Program-made: the position numbers and the translations under genes
DNA from: UMGS1002 sp964570825
GTDB lineage: Bacteria > Bacillota > Clostridia > Oscillospirales > CAG-272
DNA length: 64,000 bases
NCBI GenBank assembly: GCA_964570825.1
Contig: CAZMZJ010000006.1
Location: 1-64,000, forward strand
Direction: 5' to 3'
The notes under the pieces: generated by a model
Seen by the model: the letters and a program-made list of their open reading frames with translations, nothing else
Told to the model about the DNA's origin: nothing
The model's database searches: none
In this document: positions 24,801-33,512 of the stretch, piece by piece
Position numbering within the stretch: the first letter of the stretch is position 1
Layout: every line of letters begins with the position of its first letter

Positions 24801-27130
24801 TTCTCGGAATGGTGGACGAAGCCTGCTTTGCGCTCGGCGACCAGTCGCTTGAAGCAGTTCAGAATTATTTCACCTCGGCAGGCGGCTCGGGCATCACAAC
24901 GTATTACTACGGGAAATACGCATATTATGATTATTACGGGTACAATTATTACTATCACGGGTACAGCAGCCCTATTGTAACTGTTCTAGCTGACGGAAGA
25001 TTTGATATTTTCTATGAAGTGAATTCAAATAACGATTCGACATATCGCAATAACGATTACGCATGGAAAACAGAAACGGCGTCTGCCTCAGCAGATGCCG
25101 CCAAATCCGGAAGCGATAACTCAGGTTCGGATTCGGTTTACATCCGCGAGAATTTCTCGGATAATCAGGTGTTTGAGGCAATAAGGCTCGGCTCGGACGG
25201 CGTTGCCGTGTTCAGTTTCACTGTCCCCGACAACATCACAGAGTGGCGTCTGACCGCTCTTGCCCTCGGCAACATCGGCGCTTCAAAGGTCACGGAGCGT
25301 ATGCTCGGCAGCGCTGTAACCGATGTTATCTGCACGCAGCCGTATTTCATCAATGTTTCCTCATGCAATTACTATATTGAGGGCGACGATGTCACAGTTT
25401 CGGTCCGTCCGTACGGGACGGCACTGAACGGCGTCGGCACGGTCACATACAGTGCCGAAATAATCAGCTCCGACGGCAAGAGCTTAGGAAAGCTCAGCGT
25501 GGACGGCAAAACAGGCGAGTATGCCTGGTTCAACTTCGGCGTCATGCCTGTCGGAACCTACAGCGTGACAGTGACATCCCGCTGCGGCTCGTACAGCGAC
25601 GGAGTGAAGACAACATTTGATGTTGTTGAAAGCGGCAACATAGTAAACGTAAGAAAGGATATCGCGATAGACGAGATAAAAAATCTTAAGCCCCTCACGT
25701 ACCCTCTCATCCTTTCGTTTTATAACTCAAGCTATGACAAATATATTGATGTTGTAAATCAGACAAGAAGAAATTACTACGGCTCAAGAAGCGACGCCAA
25801 GGCGGCGTATTATGCGGTGCTCGCAGCCTCCGAGAAGCTGTTCGGCTCGGACGGGACAGAAGAACTGGCGAACATCAGGCGCGAGCTATCATCGACCGGT
25901 AGCGGCCTTATACCTCTTCTTGAATACAGCGAGGGCGACATCGCTCTGACGGCAAAAATCTGCGCCGTTGCTCCGGAAGCATTATCGGATTACCGCAAAG
26001 CCGACATTATCAGTGTCCTTAATGCCTATGTCGGCGCAAAGAGCTATACGGATGATACGTCTCTCTGCGCGGCGCTGCTCGGTCTTGCGGCTCTCGGCGA
26101 GCCGGTGCTCGACAGGCTTTACTATGTTGCGGGCGGCTGTTCGTCATTCTCCACCGAAGCCAAGCTTTATCTCGCCGCAGCGTTTGCCTACATCGGCGAT
26201 TTCTCGGCTGCAAATGAAATTTACAAGCAGATTAAAGCCGTCGCGGCAAACGACGCCGAGGGCGGAGAACTCAGTATCAAAGGCAGCAATACGGAAGACA
26301 GCATAAAGCTTACGGCGCTGGCTCTTATGACCGCCGCGCGGCTTTCCCGCGCAGACGCCGAAAAAATGGTGAAATACCTCGGTTCCCATACTTCGGGCTC
26401 CGGATATTACGGGCTTGAGCTTGCCGCGTATGTGAAGTACTTCATGCCGACAGAAAAGGTTGAAGCAACGCTCACTTACCGTTTCGGCACCGACGGAGAA
26501 ATTCAGAAGGTTGAAGTTCCGGTCGGCGGTGCATACGTTCTCCGGCTTACAAAAACAGGGTTTGACTCGCTCGAGATTATCTCGGTCGACGGCAATATCC
26601 GCGTGCGCGCCGCGTACGGCGGCAGCCCGGCTGACGCTCTTGACGGAACAGGCACAACCGGCGAGATTGCCGTGACAAAGACGATAACCCCATACGACGC
26701 AAAATTCGGACTTTATATGGTCACTCTAAGCTTTTCCGGAAATTCTGACCGGACATACGCAAGCTTCAGCATCTCTGACTGCATCCCGACAGGTGCAAGA
26801 TTTGTTTCATACATCAGCGACAAGAGCAGTATAAGCTTCAATACAAGCTCCCGTTCGGGAGGCGCGTGGATATATAATACCGGAGGGCAGCAGATGAGCG
26901 GTTGGATCTCGATCTGGACGCCTTATTCAACCAAGTGGAACGAGAAAACCGCAAGCTACAGCTTTTCAGGCTCTGTTTCCTATATCATCCGCGGAGCGGT
27001 GGCAGGAAGCTTCATCGCCGAGGAGGCCATGGTGCGAAACAATGCTACCGGAAATTATGCTGTAAGCGACCGTATGTATATCACTATTGACGGAAACTAC
27101 GGCGAATGGGTCGTCAAGGTGCTGAAATAA
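21857..27130 (+). CDS. Alpha-2-macroglobulin-like surface lipoprotein
   Basis: A ~1757-residue lipoprotein from ATG 21857, preceded by GGAGG; TTG 21851 is an alternative. The lipobox is LSSC (Cys34). N-terminal Ig-like Big_5 domains (two repeats ending in FxFxT-like strands, about 55-255) precede a macroglobulin scaffold with YVYTDREVYFSDDTVNYYG. A central Tyr-rich stretch lies where the bait region is expected (about 1010-1045). The A2M core follows (FSDNQVFEAIRLGSDG, then FTVPDNITEWRLTALALG), with a C-terminal helical and receptor-like part. The thioester motif C-x-E-Q was not found. A2M proteins trap attacking proteases at the cell surface. No pbpC partner gene adjoins. Confidence 0.85.
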   Translation: MITKHNRMSLQKTMLRTVSMLLCALMLAGVLSSCSGVKDKGGSSSSEGFVFSGEAYTADGIADLPEALSSVTVTANNDKSAIIPVNSTFTIKTAGKTDAATLSRYLTVTPAVAFTVSATSDTEFLLTPKAGSLDAGKVYSFTVGDPNNPTSSFAFQTENELVVKSVLPADLATNVPLNTGIEIAFTEVVGNAKLEEYITVAPSTLGRFELYPDGKTVVFVPDRNLEANTVYTVSIKSGLTSASGKKLAGDFSAKFRTGVSETTSSSNKLTIYTDTSETIYSPDEYPTIYYSLYNCNNITPVQDDVLVTVYSYLNAADAIAAMKAYESVRADYLLSDDNYYFPTEGLGKVAEYKIKPVTDSSSGYMSRMYFSLPKLDRGIYLLDYTVSGIWNGKRYEKEMQIMVQVTDLRVHTESCDGKTLFWVNDISGRPVADAQISAECFDRVDLWNTEGGSAAYTKVTGKTDGAGLALLNNGDKNAAYVSISSGGDETVIQLLANEDTVQKYFCKYVYTDREVYFSDDTVNYYGVITPGGEEIMPSKLYVFVGSIPYGTIEVKSDGTFSGSLPIESYTGYSLFVKFCLADGTYVASKYIRVTQSEKPVYKASIEFDKLFYVFGDTVTATLTASFYDGTPAPGLRFNVMTYGPFGSSREVVTGTDGKASVSLKTTAYKEASSTYPMSIEFCAYLSGYETTSLSVYKSVLYFHSDVQFRSARVNADYSELYLNKTDTSKIKTEQDLTYPAFPANIYGGAAAGNVKITLYKCEYQRVSSGTYYDPITKTTYKNYYTQPVVTEIRSYSADFVNGVVRLDHIDAQNFDGYYYYTATYYDAKNNASYSLTVYATRNEYSPSYYSSWYSYDIELDKDAYSVGDTVEVSYLYNKQQVPGKILYTVYDSNGIAQQAVVEGSYKFTFTDSMALYCAVYATAMDGSRYILRNVSVPYDYTLNNTLKIQILPDSNTYAPGQKAVVTIKVADKNGNPVLGTVILGMVDEACFALGDQSLEAVQNYFTSAGGSGITTYYYGKYAYYDYYGYNYYYHGYSSPIVTVLADGRFDIFYEVNSNNDSTYRNNDYAWKTETASASADAAKSGSDNSGSDSVYIRENFSDNQVFEAIRLGSDGVAVFSFTVPDNITEWRLTALALGNIGASKVTERMLGSAVTDVICTQPYFINVSSCNYYIEGDDVTVSVRPYGTALNGVGTVTYSAEIISSDGKSLGKLSVDGKTGEYAWFNFGVMPVGTYSVTVTSRCGSYSDGVKTTFDVVESGNIVNVRKDIAIDEIKNLKPLTYPLILSFYNSSYDKYIDVVNQTRRNYYGSRSDAKAAYYAVLAASEKLFGSDGTEELANIRRELSSTGSGLIPLLEYSEGDIALTAKICAVAPEALSDYRKADIISVLNAYVGAKSYTDDTSLCAALLGLAALGEPVLDRLYYVAGGCSSFSTEAKLYLAAAFAYIGDFSAANEIYKQIKAVAANDAEGGELSIKGSNTEDSIKLTALALMTAARLSRADAEKMVKYLGSHTSGSGYYGLELAAYVKYFMPTEKVEATLTYRFGTDGEIQKVEVPVGGAYVLRLTKTGFDSLEIISVDGNIRVRAAYGGSPADALDGTGTTGEIAVTKTITPYDAKFGLYMVTLSFSGNSDRTYASFSISDCIPTGARFVSYISDKSSISFNTSSRSGGAWIYNTGGQQMSGWISIWTPYSTKWNEKTASYSFSGSVSYIIRGAVAGSFIAEEAMVRNNATGNYAVSDRMYITIDGNYGEWVVKVLK

Positions 27131-27159
27131 TACTATATCAATAGAAATGTAAAAATACG

Positions 27160-27193
27160 GCCCGCCGGGACATTTGTTCCGGCGGGCTGTTAA
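27160..27193. terminator. Bidirectional terminator between convergent genes
   Basis: A GCCCGCCGG/CCGGCGGGC stem (27160-27168 with 27179-27187) flanked by T-rich sequence on both strands. It ends the macroglobulin gene and probably the convergent CapA-like gene. Confidence 0.8.
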
Positions 27194-27309
27194 ATTCGCA
27201 ATGAGGTAAGGCTGCCTTTCAAGTTGAGTTATTATATAAAAGCCCTGAATGATTTCCGGCCTTATCATTTTCCTGACGGTTTTTGAAAACCACTTCGGTA
27301 TGGCTTGAA

Positions 27310-28584
27310 TTACTTTATAATATAATCCCCGAAAATCTCTTTGAATACATTTTCGCAGTAGGCATATGAAAACAGGGGGTCGCGCTTATGCACAAAAATA
27401 TTGGCATCGGCCATGCTTTCGGAATAGTTATAGAAGGGATAAACGGTGACTCCGCCGTATCCGTCGGAAAGCTGTGTGACGACCGGAATGACCGACGCCC
27501 CGCTAATACTGACCATGCCGTCCGCATCGCGCGTCAGGGTGACTTTCGCCATTCCTCCGAGCATTCGGTCGCTTATTCCTTCTCCGGCCTCGGCGGTTGA
27601 ATTTACAAAATTCCCAATAGACCAGAATACAAGCATCCGGTGTCCGGCTCCGTCCTCATACCACTCTATCGGCTGTATGACATGAGGATGCGTCCCTATG
27701 ACAAGGTCGGCGCCGCACTCTAAAAAAAGGTCGCACCAGCGCCGCTGTCCTGAGGATGGCGAGTGAGAGTACTCTACGCCCCAGTGAGGACAGACGATTA
27801 TGAAGTCCGCCGATTTTTTTGCCCGCGCGATATCGTCCCGGATTTTTGACTCGTCGAGCAGGCTGACAATCCACTGGGCGTCGGAAGGAAGCGGCATTCC
27901 ATTGGTTCCGTAAGTATAGTTCAGCACCGCGACGCGTATGCCTTTGCTTTCCGCGACACATATTTTCTCTGCCTCATCCTCTGTAATCGCGGTCCCGGCG
28001 ATTTTTATATCCGGATAATTCTCCGCCCAATAAGCACGGCAGGCGAGCACGCCCTCTTTCCCCTGATCGAGCGCATGATTAGTCGCCTGAAGCACCACGT
28101 CAAAGCCGGCTCCGGCGACGGCGTCGGCAACCTCGCACGGGGCGTTGAACAAAGGGTATCCCGAAAGCCCGAATTCAATCCCCGCAAGAGGAGTTTCCTG
28201 ATTTATAATCGCGATGTCAGCGGATGCAATTTCATTTTTAACGTTTGCAAATATCGGGCTGAAATCGTAAGCGCCGTCGGGCTTCTGCCCGCTTATCTGG
28301 ACGAAGCGGTGCATCAAAAGATCCCCAGCCATAATTATGTTTATGCTTACAGCTGCCGCCGGATCTTCAGGAGCGGCGGAGTCTCTGGAAGATCCGGAGT
28401 CTGAAACGGCGCCGGTCAGATCAATTATGCTGCAGCCGGAATCTGAGGGAAAACCGTTTTCAGACTGAGAAAGAGAAACGCTCGAATATGCACCGGGGCG
28501 TCCGCAGGCTGAACACAAGACGGAAACGGCAAGCAGTACGGATATAAGAATCAGACCGGCCGCATTTTTTATTGTTGGCCTCAT
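27310..28584 (-). CDS. CapA-like lipoprotein (PGA_cap metallophosphatase fold)
   Basis: A 424-residue secreted lipoprotein (CSAC near residue 27, then a Ser-rich linker). The CapA/PgsA-type metallophosphatase fold begins with NIIMAGDLLMHR and contains IINQETPLAG, LQATNHALDQGKEG and GTHPHVIQPIEWY. The conserved Asp, Asn and His residues fit a metal-binding site. Family members help make or anchor poly-gamma-glutamate capsule. No pgsB or pgsC genes lie nearby, so a different cell-surface substrate is likely. Monocistronic by position. Confidence 0.85.
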   Translation of the reverse strand: MRPTIKNAAGLILISVLLAVSVLCSACGRPGAYSSVSLSQSENGFPSDSGCSIIDLTGAVSDSGSSRDSAAPEDPAAAVSINIIMAGDLLMHRFVQISGQKPDGAYDFSPIFANVKNEIASADIAIINQETPLAGIEFGLSGYPLFNAPCEVADAVAGAGFDVVLQATNHALDQGKEGVLACRAYWAENYPDIKIAGTAITEDEAEKICVAESKGIRVAVLNYTYGTNGMPLPSDAQWIVSLLDESKIRDDIARAKKSADFIIVCPHWGVEYSHSPSSGQRRWCDLFLECGADLVIGTHPHVIQPIEWYEDGAGHRMLVFWSIGNFVNSTAEAGEGISDRMLGGMAKVTLTRDADGMVSISGASVIPVVTQLSDGYGGVTVYPFYNYSESMADANIFVHKRDPLFSYAYCENVFKEIFGDYIIK

Positions 28585-28663
28585 TTAACTTCCCTCGAAA
28601 GTTTATATTAGTATAAATAGCATCCGCCCCGGCGGTTGAAAAAATACAGAATTACACGCTTAT

Positions 28664-28689
28664 TTTTACGTTTATAAAAGAACGTAAAA
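28664..28689 (-). terminator. A/T-rich hairpin after the ABC exporter genes
   Basis: TTTTACGTT (28664-28672) pairs with AACGTAAAA (28681-28689) shortly after the stop of the ABC transporter gene. The stem itself ends in a T-run on both strands. A weak terminator at best. Confidence 0.4.
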
Positions 28690-28721
28690 CTGCTTGAAAA
28701 GTCTTTTCCGGCATGTTTCGG

Positions 28722-30638
28722 TTATTCAAGTTCAAACACCCCTGTATATAACTGATAGTAAGTCCCCTTTTGCGCGATCAGCTTCTCGTGACTGCCGCGT
28801 TCGATTATTTGGCCGTGGTCGAGAACCATTATGACGTCTGAGTTCATGACGGTTGAGAGACGGTGCGCGATGACGAAGACAGTGCGGCCTTCCATGAGTT
28901 TATCCATGCCGCGCTGGACGATAGACTCTGTCCGTGTGTCGATAGAGGAGGTAGCCTCGTCGAGGATCATGACCGGCGGGTCGGCGACGGCTGCCCGGGC
29001 GATTGCGATGAGCTGCCGCTGACCCTGAGAAAGGTTTGCGCCGTTGTTTGTCAGAACGGTATTGTATCCTTCCGGCAGACGGGTTATAAAATCGTCGGCG
29101 CCCGCCAGAACCGCGGCGGCGCGGCAGTCCTCGTCTGTGGCGTCGAGCCGGCCGTAGCGGATATTGTCCATGACGGTACCGGTGAACAGGCTGGTGTCCT
29201 GAAGGACTATGCCGAGAGAGCGCCGCAGGTCGGCTTTTTTAATTTTATTTATGTTGATGCCGTCATAGCGGATCTTTCCGTCAGCTATATCGTAGAAGCG
29301 GTTGATCAGGTTGGTTATCGTGGTTTTACCCGCCCCGGTGGCGCCTACGAAGGCGACCTTCTGGCCCGGCTCTGCATAGACCGACACATCGCGGAGCACC
29401 GGCTTGCCCTCTTCATATTCGAAGTCGACGTCAATGAGCTGCACACTTCCTTTTAAGCGGGTATAGGTGAGAGTTCCATCGCCGTGCGGGTGCTTCCATG
29501 CCCAGACGCCCGTGCGAACGGGAGATTCGGTGATTGTCCCGTCGGGAGCGATATTCGCATTGACAAGAGTAACATAGCCGTCGTCTTTTTCAGGCGCTTC
29601 ATCCATCAGCGCGAACACACGGCTGGCGCCCGCCATGCCCATTACGATTGCGTTTATCTGCTGGGACACCTGATTGACGTTTCCGGTGAACTGTTTTGTC
29701 ATATTGAGAAAGGGAACGACAATGCTGATGCCGAGCGGAAGTCCGGAAATACTGAAGTTGGGCGCCTTGACAAGAAGGAGAAGCCCGCCGACAAGAGCCA
29801 CAAGGACATAAAGTACGTTGCCGATATTCATAATGATAGGAGCTAAAATGTTTGCATATGAATTTGCTTTGCTGCTGTCCTTGCAGAGAGCGTCGTTCAG
29901 CTCATCGAATCCGGCTTTGCTTTCTCTCTCGTGGCAGAAAATTTTGACGACGCGCTGTCCGTTCATCATCTCCTGAATATAGCCTTCAAGCCGTCCGGTA
30001 GCCTTCTGCTGGCGGATAAAATATTCAGCCGAACCGCTGCCGACTTTTTTTGCTACTATTATCATCGCGGCGGCGCCGGCAAGCACGAGAAGAGTGAGCC
30101 ATCCGCAGAACCATGTCATCACGAAGAAGACCGTGAGGGCTATCATGCCCGACTGCAGAGTTTGCGGAATCGACTGGGATACGAGCTCACGCAGCGTGTC
30201 GACATCGTTTGTATAGTAGCTCATAATGTCGCCGTGCTTGTGCGTGTCGAAATATCGGATTGGCAGGCCTTGCATGCCGTCGAACATGGTGCGGCGCAGC
30301 TTGTGCAGAAATCCCTGCGTGATGTATGCCAGCAGTTGGGTATAGAGCAGCATTGACAGAATCGAGAGGATATAAAGCACTATAAGCATAAGCAGCGCCG
30401 GTATGACTTCAGCCTTTGCCGATGCCCAGTCGCCGGTTTTGTACCACTCCTCGATAACGCCTATGACTTTTTGGATGAAGAAAGCCGGGATTGCCGTCAC
30501 TGCGGATGAGAACAAAATGCAAACGACGGTAAGAGGCATAAGAACCGGATAATAGCTGAAAAGCAGCCGGATAAGACGCATAAAGGTGCCTTTTTTTACT
30601 TTTTGCCGCATATTATTGTTTTTTTTCAAATCAGCCAT
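28722..30638 (-). CDS. ABC exporter half-transporter, catalytically canonical subunit
   Basis: A 638-residue type-IV ABC exporter subunit (six membrane helices, then NBD) from ATG 30638, preceded by GGGAGG. Another in-frame start lies upstream inside the neighbouring gene. Walker A is GATGAGKTT, the signature is LSQGQRQ and Walker B is MILDEATSSID with the catalytic Glu present. An insert of about 60 residues lies between membrane domain and NBD. It overlaps the last bases of the companion ABC gene by 8 bp. The two form a heterodimeric exporter of the BmrCD/LmrCD/TM287-288 type, commonly for drugs or lipids. Substrate unknown. Confidence 0.92.
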   Translation of the reverse strand: MADLKKNNNMRQKVKKGTFMRLIRLLFSYYPVLMPLTVVCILFSSAVTAIPAFFIQKVIGVIEEWYKTGDWASAKAEVIPALLMLIVLYILSILSMLLYTQLLAYITQGFLHKLRRTMFDGMQGLPIRYFDTHKHGDIMSYYTNDVDTLRELVSQSIPQTLQSGMIALTVFFVMTWFCGWLTLLVLAGAAAMIIVAKKVGSGSAEYFIRQQKATGRLEGYIQEMMNGQRVVKIFCHERESKAGFDELNDALCKDSSKANSYANILAPIIMNIGNVLYVLVALVGGLLLLVKAPNFSISGLPLGISIVVPFLNMTKQFTGNVNQVSQQINAIVMGMAGASRVFALMDEAPEKDDGYVTLVNANIAPDGTITESPVRTGVWAWKHPHGDGTLTYTRLKGSVQLIDVDFEYEEGKPVLRDVSVYAEPGQKVAFVGATGAGKTTITNLINRFYDIADGKIRYDGININKIKKADLRRSLGIVLQDTSLFTGTVMDNIRYGRLDATDEDCRAAAVLAGADDFITRLPEGYNTVLTNNGANLSQGQRQLIAIARAAVADPPVMILDEATSSIDTRTESIVQRGMDKLMEGRTVFVIAHRLSTVMNSDVIMVLDHGQIIERGSHEKLIAQKGTYYQLYTGVFELE

Positions 30639-32373
30639 TGATTTCGCCTCCCTTCGTCTGGGAAAAATATACTTCGCGGTAAATTTCACTCGAGCGCAAA
30701 AGCTCGTCGTGGGTTCCCTGAGCCGTTACCCGGCCTCCGTCAAGAACAATGATCCGGTCGGCGTCCATGACAGACGCCACACGCTGCGCAATTATGATTT
30801 TTGTGGTTTCGGGTATATATTGCCTTAATCCGCGGCGTATGAGAGCATCGGTCCGGGTGTCAACAGCGCTGGTCGAGTCGTCGAGGATGAGAATTTTCGG
30901 CTTCTTAAGCAGCGCCCGAGCGATACATATGCGCTGCTTCTGGCCGCCGGATACATTCGTCCCGCCCTGTTCTATCTTGGTGTTATAGCCGTCCGGGAAC
31001 GAACGGATAAATCCGTCGGCCTGCGCAAGCCGGCATGCCTCAGCAAGCTCTTCGTCGGTCGCCGAGGGGTTGCCCCAGCGGAGATTTTCAGCTATTGTCC
31101 CGGAGAAGAGAAGGTTTTTCTGAAGCACGACGGAAACCTGATTGCGGAGTGTTTCAAGATCGTATTGCTTCACATCCACGCCGCCGATTTTTACGCTTCC
31201 TTCCGTCGCGTCATACAGCCGCGATATTAGCTGAACCAGCGACGATTTCCCGGAGCCGGTGCCGCCGATTATTCCGACCGTTTCGCCGGAGTTTATATGT
31301 ATATTTATGTTGGAGAGGGCATACCTCTCGGCGTTCTCAGAGTATTTGAAGCTGACGCCGTCAAAATCCACCGAACCGTCGGCAACTGCGGTTACGGGGT
31401 TTGCCGGATTTTTGATGGACGGCTCCTCGGTGAGGACCTCGATGATGCGCCGCGCAGATTCGGAGGATATGGTTATCATGACATAAACCATGGAAAGCAT
31501 CAAAAGCGAGCTTAGGATCTGAAATCCGTAAGTCAGCATTGCCGAAAGCTGGCCGACGTCAAGGTCGCGTCCCATTCCGGAGATAACCAGCTTCGATCCC
31601 ACAAGCAGCACAAAAATCATATTGAAGTAAAGGCAGATCTGCATGACAGGCCCGCCGAGTGCCACTATGCGTTCGGCTTTTGTAAAATCCTTTCTGATTT
31701 CATCGGATGCCGCATCAAACTTATGTTTTTCATATTCTTCCCGGACAAAGCCCTTTACTGTACGCATTGCCATGACATTTTCCTCAATCGACTCGTTGAG
31801 CTTGTCATACTTGCGGAAAACGCGCCTGAACGCCGGCATGGCAAACTTGGCTATAAGGACAAGGCAGAAAATGAGGAAGGGAACGACGATGACGAACATT
31901 GTGGCCAGCGCGCCGCCCATGATGTAAGCCATAATTATCGAGAAAACGAACAGCAGCGGAGCGCGTATGGCGATGCGGATGATCATCATAAAAGACATCT
32001 GCACATATCCGATGTCTGTGGTCATGCGTGTGACAAGCGACGAGGAGGAAAATTTGTCAATATTGCTGAAGGAAAAGCTCTGCACACGGCTGAAAATGTC
32101 ATGCCGCAGATTCCGCGCAAAACCCGCCGAGGCTTTTGCCGAGGTGAACCCGGCTGCGGCTCCGCAGGCTAAAGAGATACAGGCCATGACAAAAAGGATA
32201 AGGCCGTATTTAAGTATGACGTCGTAACCGCAGTCGGCCTTGATTTTATTTATCAGTTCCGCAATAAAAAACGGTATCAGGCATTCGATGATTGCTTCTC
32301 CGACGATGAAGGCGGGAGTAAGAATCGTCATGTTTTTATATTCTCTTATACTTTTGGCAAGATGTTTTATCAT
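30631..32373 (-). CDS. ABC exporter half-transporter, degenerate-site subunit
   Basis: A 580-residue half-transporter with six N-terminal membrane helices and a C-terminal NBD. Walker A is GGTGSGKSS and the signature is VSGGQKQR. Walker B reads LILDDSTSAVD, so the catalytic Glu is replaced by Asp, the hallmark of the degenerate site in heterodimeric exporters. It is the first gene of the two-gene operon, with translational overlap to the second. The ATG follows GGAGG near 32384. Confidence 0.92.
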   Translation of the reverse strand: MIKHLAKSIREYKNMTILTPAFIVGEAIIECLIPFFIAELINKIKADCGYDVILKYGLILFVMACISLACGAAAGFTSAKASAGFARNLRHDIFSRVQSFSFSNIDKFSSSSLVTRMTTDIGYVQMSFMMIIRIAIRAPLLFVFSIIMAYIMGGALATMFVIVVPFLIFCLVLIAKFAMPAFRRVFRKYDKLNESIEENVMAMRTVKGFVREEYEKHKFDAASDEIRKDFTKAERIVALGGPVMQICLYFNMIFVLLVGSKLVISGMGRDLDVGQLSAMLTYGFQILSSLLMLSMVYVMITISSESARRIIEVLTEEPSIKNPANPVTAVADGSVDFDGVSFKYSENAERYALSNINIHINSGETVGIIGGTGSGKSSLVQLISRLYDATEGSVKIGGVDVKQYDLETLRNQVSVVLQKNLLFSGTIAENLRWGNPSATDEELAEACRLAQADGFIRSFPDGYNTKIEQGGTNVSGGQKQRICIARALLKKPKILILDDSTSAVDTRTDALIRRGLRQYIPETTKIIIAQRVASVMDADRIIVLDGGRVTAQGTHDELLRSSEIYREVYFSQTKGGEING

Positions 32374-32405
32374 ATTCTGGCTTCCCTCCGGAAGTAAAAA
32401 TTAAG

Positions 32406-32427
32406 GGCACGGAAGCTGCGCTTCCGC
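32406..32427 (-). terminator. Terminator of the sugar isomerase gene
   Basis: A CGGAAGC-TGC-GCTTCCG hairpin with flanking GGC/GCC, followed on the minus strand by TTAATTTTT. It lies between the stop of the isomerase-like gene and the ABC operon. Confidence 0.6.
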
Positions 32428-32454
32428 CACCCTCTTCAAATTTTTGCCGATGAT

Positions 32455-33354
32455 TTATTTAATAGGACGGCTGTTTTCTACTTTTGAAATAAGGTGATGG
32501 CCGACATCAGACATAAAACGCAGGGCTGTCGGGAACAGAGCATCATCGTAATTCTTAAGGAATGCTCCTTCGGTTTCATATGTAAAGTCGCCATCGTAGT
32601 TTATTTCGCCAAGCGCTTTTGTGATCTCGTCCCAGTGAAGAAGACCCATGCCCGGGACAAGGTGCTGGTCCTCACGGTAGTTGTTGTCGTGAATATGAAG
32701 CGACTTGAGCCTGTCGTGCCCCAGCGCGCGCACCATGTCCTCGGCTTCATCGGTGCGCATTATAAGACCGACGTGCCCGACGTCAAGGCAGGCGACTATA
32801 TATTCGCTGTCAAGCGTGTCGATGTAGCGTATGAATTCCTCGGTCCTTGAACAGGTGTCGTCGACGGGGTGCTTCCGGAGGGCGTCGGTCTGCCACATAT
32901 TCTCGATGGCGATTTTTATGTTGTACTCGCGGGCGTAAGGAATAAGCCCGCGGTAGAACTTCATGTTAAGCCCGAAGATTTCCTCCTCATGACCGCTGTA
33001 AACCATGTGGTGAATCGGGTGGACTACCGCGATTCCGGCTCCGAGCAGGGCGGTTATTTCGAGAGAACGCAGAATCCTCGGATAAACAATGTCGTCGAAA
33101 TGCTCCTCCCATGTCTTGAGGCTGAAGTTAAATGGGGTGTGGGTCTGGTTGAAGCCGATGCCTTTTTCTTCGGCATATTTCCTGATATATTCGGCCCGCT
33201 CGCGGTAATTGTCCTTGTTTAATACATTCTGGTCGTCTGTCATCTGGTTCATCATATAGTCAAGCGACTCAAAGCCGGCCTCTTTATAAAGATCTATGGT
33301 TTTTTCGATACCGTATCTTTTTTCGGTATATCCTATTGTATTTGATAGTTTCAT
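32455..33354 (-). CDS. Xylose isomerase-like TIM barrel protein (sugar phosphate isomerase/epimerase family)
   Basis: A 299-residue AP_endonuc_2/xylose isomerase-like TIM barrel. Metal-site segments include AIENMW with the conserved Glu, CLDVGHVGL with Asp and His, LHIHDN and FTYETEGAF. Family members isomerise or epimerise sugars (for example inositol or ketose derivatives) with Mn or Co. The start ATG 33354 and a consensus promoter with a palindrome lie upstream. No sugar-uptake genes adjoin; substrate unknown. Confidence 0.85.
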   Translation of the reverse strand: MKLSNTIGYTEKRYGIEKTIDLYKEAGFESLDYMMNQMTDDQNVLNKDNYRERAEYIRKYAEEKGIGFNQTHTPFNFSLKTWEEHFDDIVYPRILRSLEITALLGAGIAVVHPIHHMVYSGHEEEIFGLNMKFYRGLIPYAREYNIKIAIENMWQTDALRKHPVDDTCSRTEEFIRYIDTLDSEYIVACLDVGHVGLIMRTDEAEDMVRALGHDRLKSLHIHDNNYREDQHLVPGMGLLHWDEITKALGEINYDGDFTYETEGAFLKNYDDALFPTALRFMSDVGHHLISKVENSRPIK

Positions 33355-33370
33355 TTATTCTCCGTTTAAT

Positions 33371-33407
33371 AAGCAGTCTGGATTACTTAATATGTTAAGT
33401 CCTGCTT
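33371..33407. promoter_or_regulatory. Operator-like palindrome in the isomerase 5' region
   Basis: ACTTAA-TATG-TTAAGT (33385-33400) is a perfect palindrome. It is framed by AAGCAG (33371-33376) and CTGCTT (33402-33407), giving a second, longer inverted repeat. It lies just downstream of the predicted transcription start, where a repressor (GntR- or LacI-like) could block transcription. Confidence 0.6.
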
Positions 33408-33416
33408 GCCATACAG

Positions 33417-33445
33417 ATTGTAGTACTCTTTTTTTAATATGTCAA
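33417..33445 (-). promoter_or_regulatory. SigA promoter of the isomerase-like gene
   Basis: On the minus strand TTGACA (33445-33440) and TACAAT (33422-33417) with exactly 17 bp between them, about 60 bp before the ATG. Confidence 0.8.
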
Positions 33446-33512
33446 TAGAAATAAGAAATTTGACATATTATGCAAAAAATAAAATTGTTTCTTATTGTAT
33501 ATAATACGCGCT

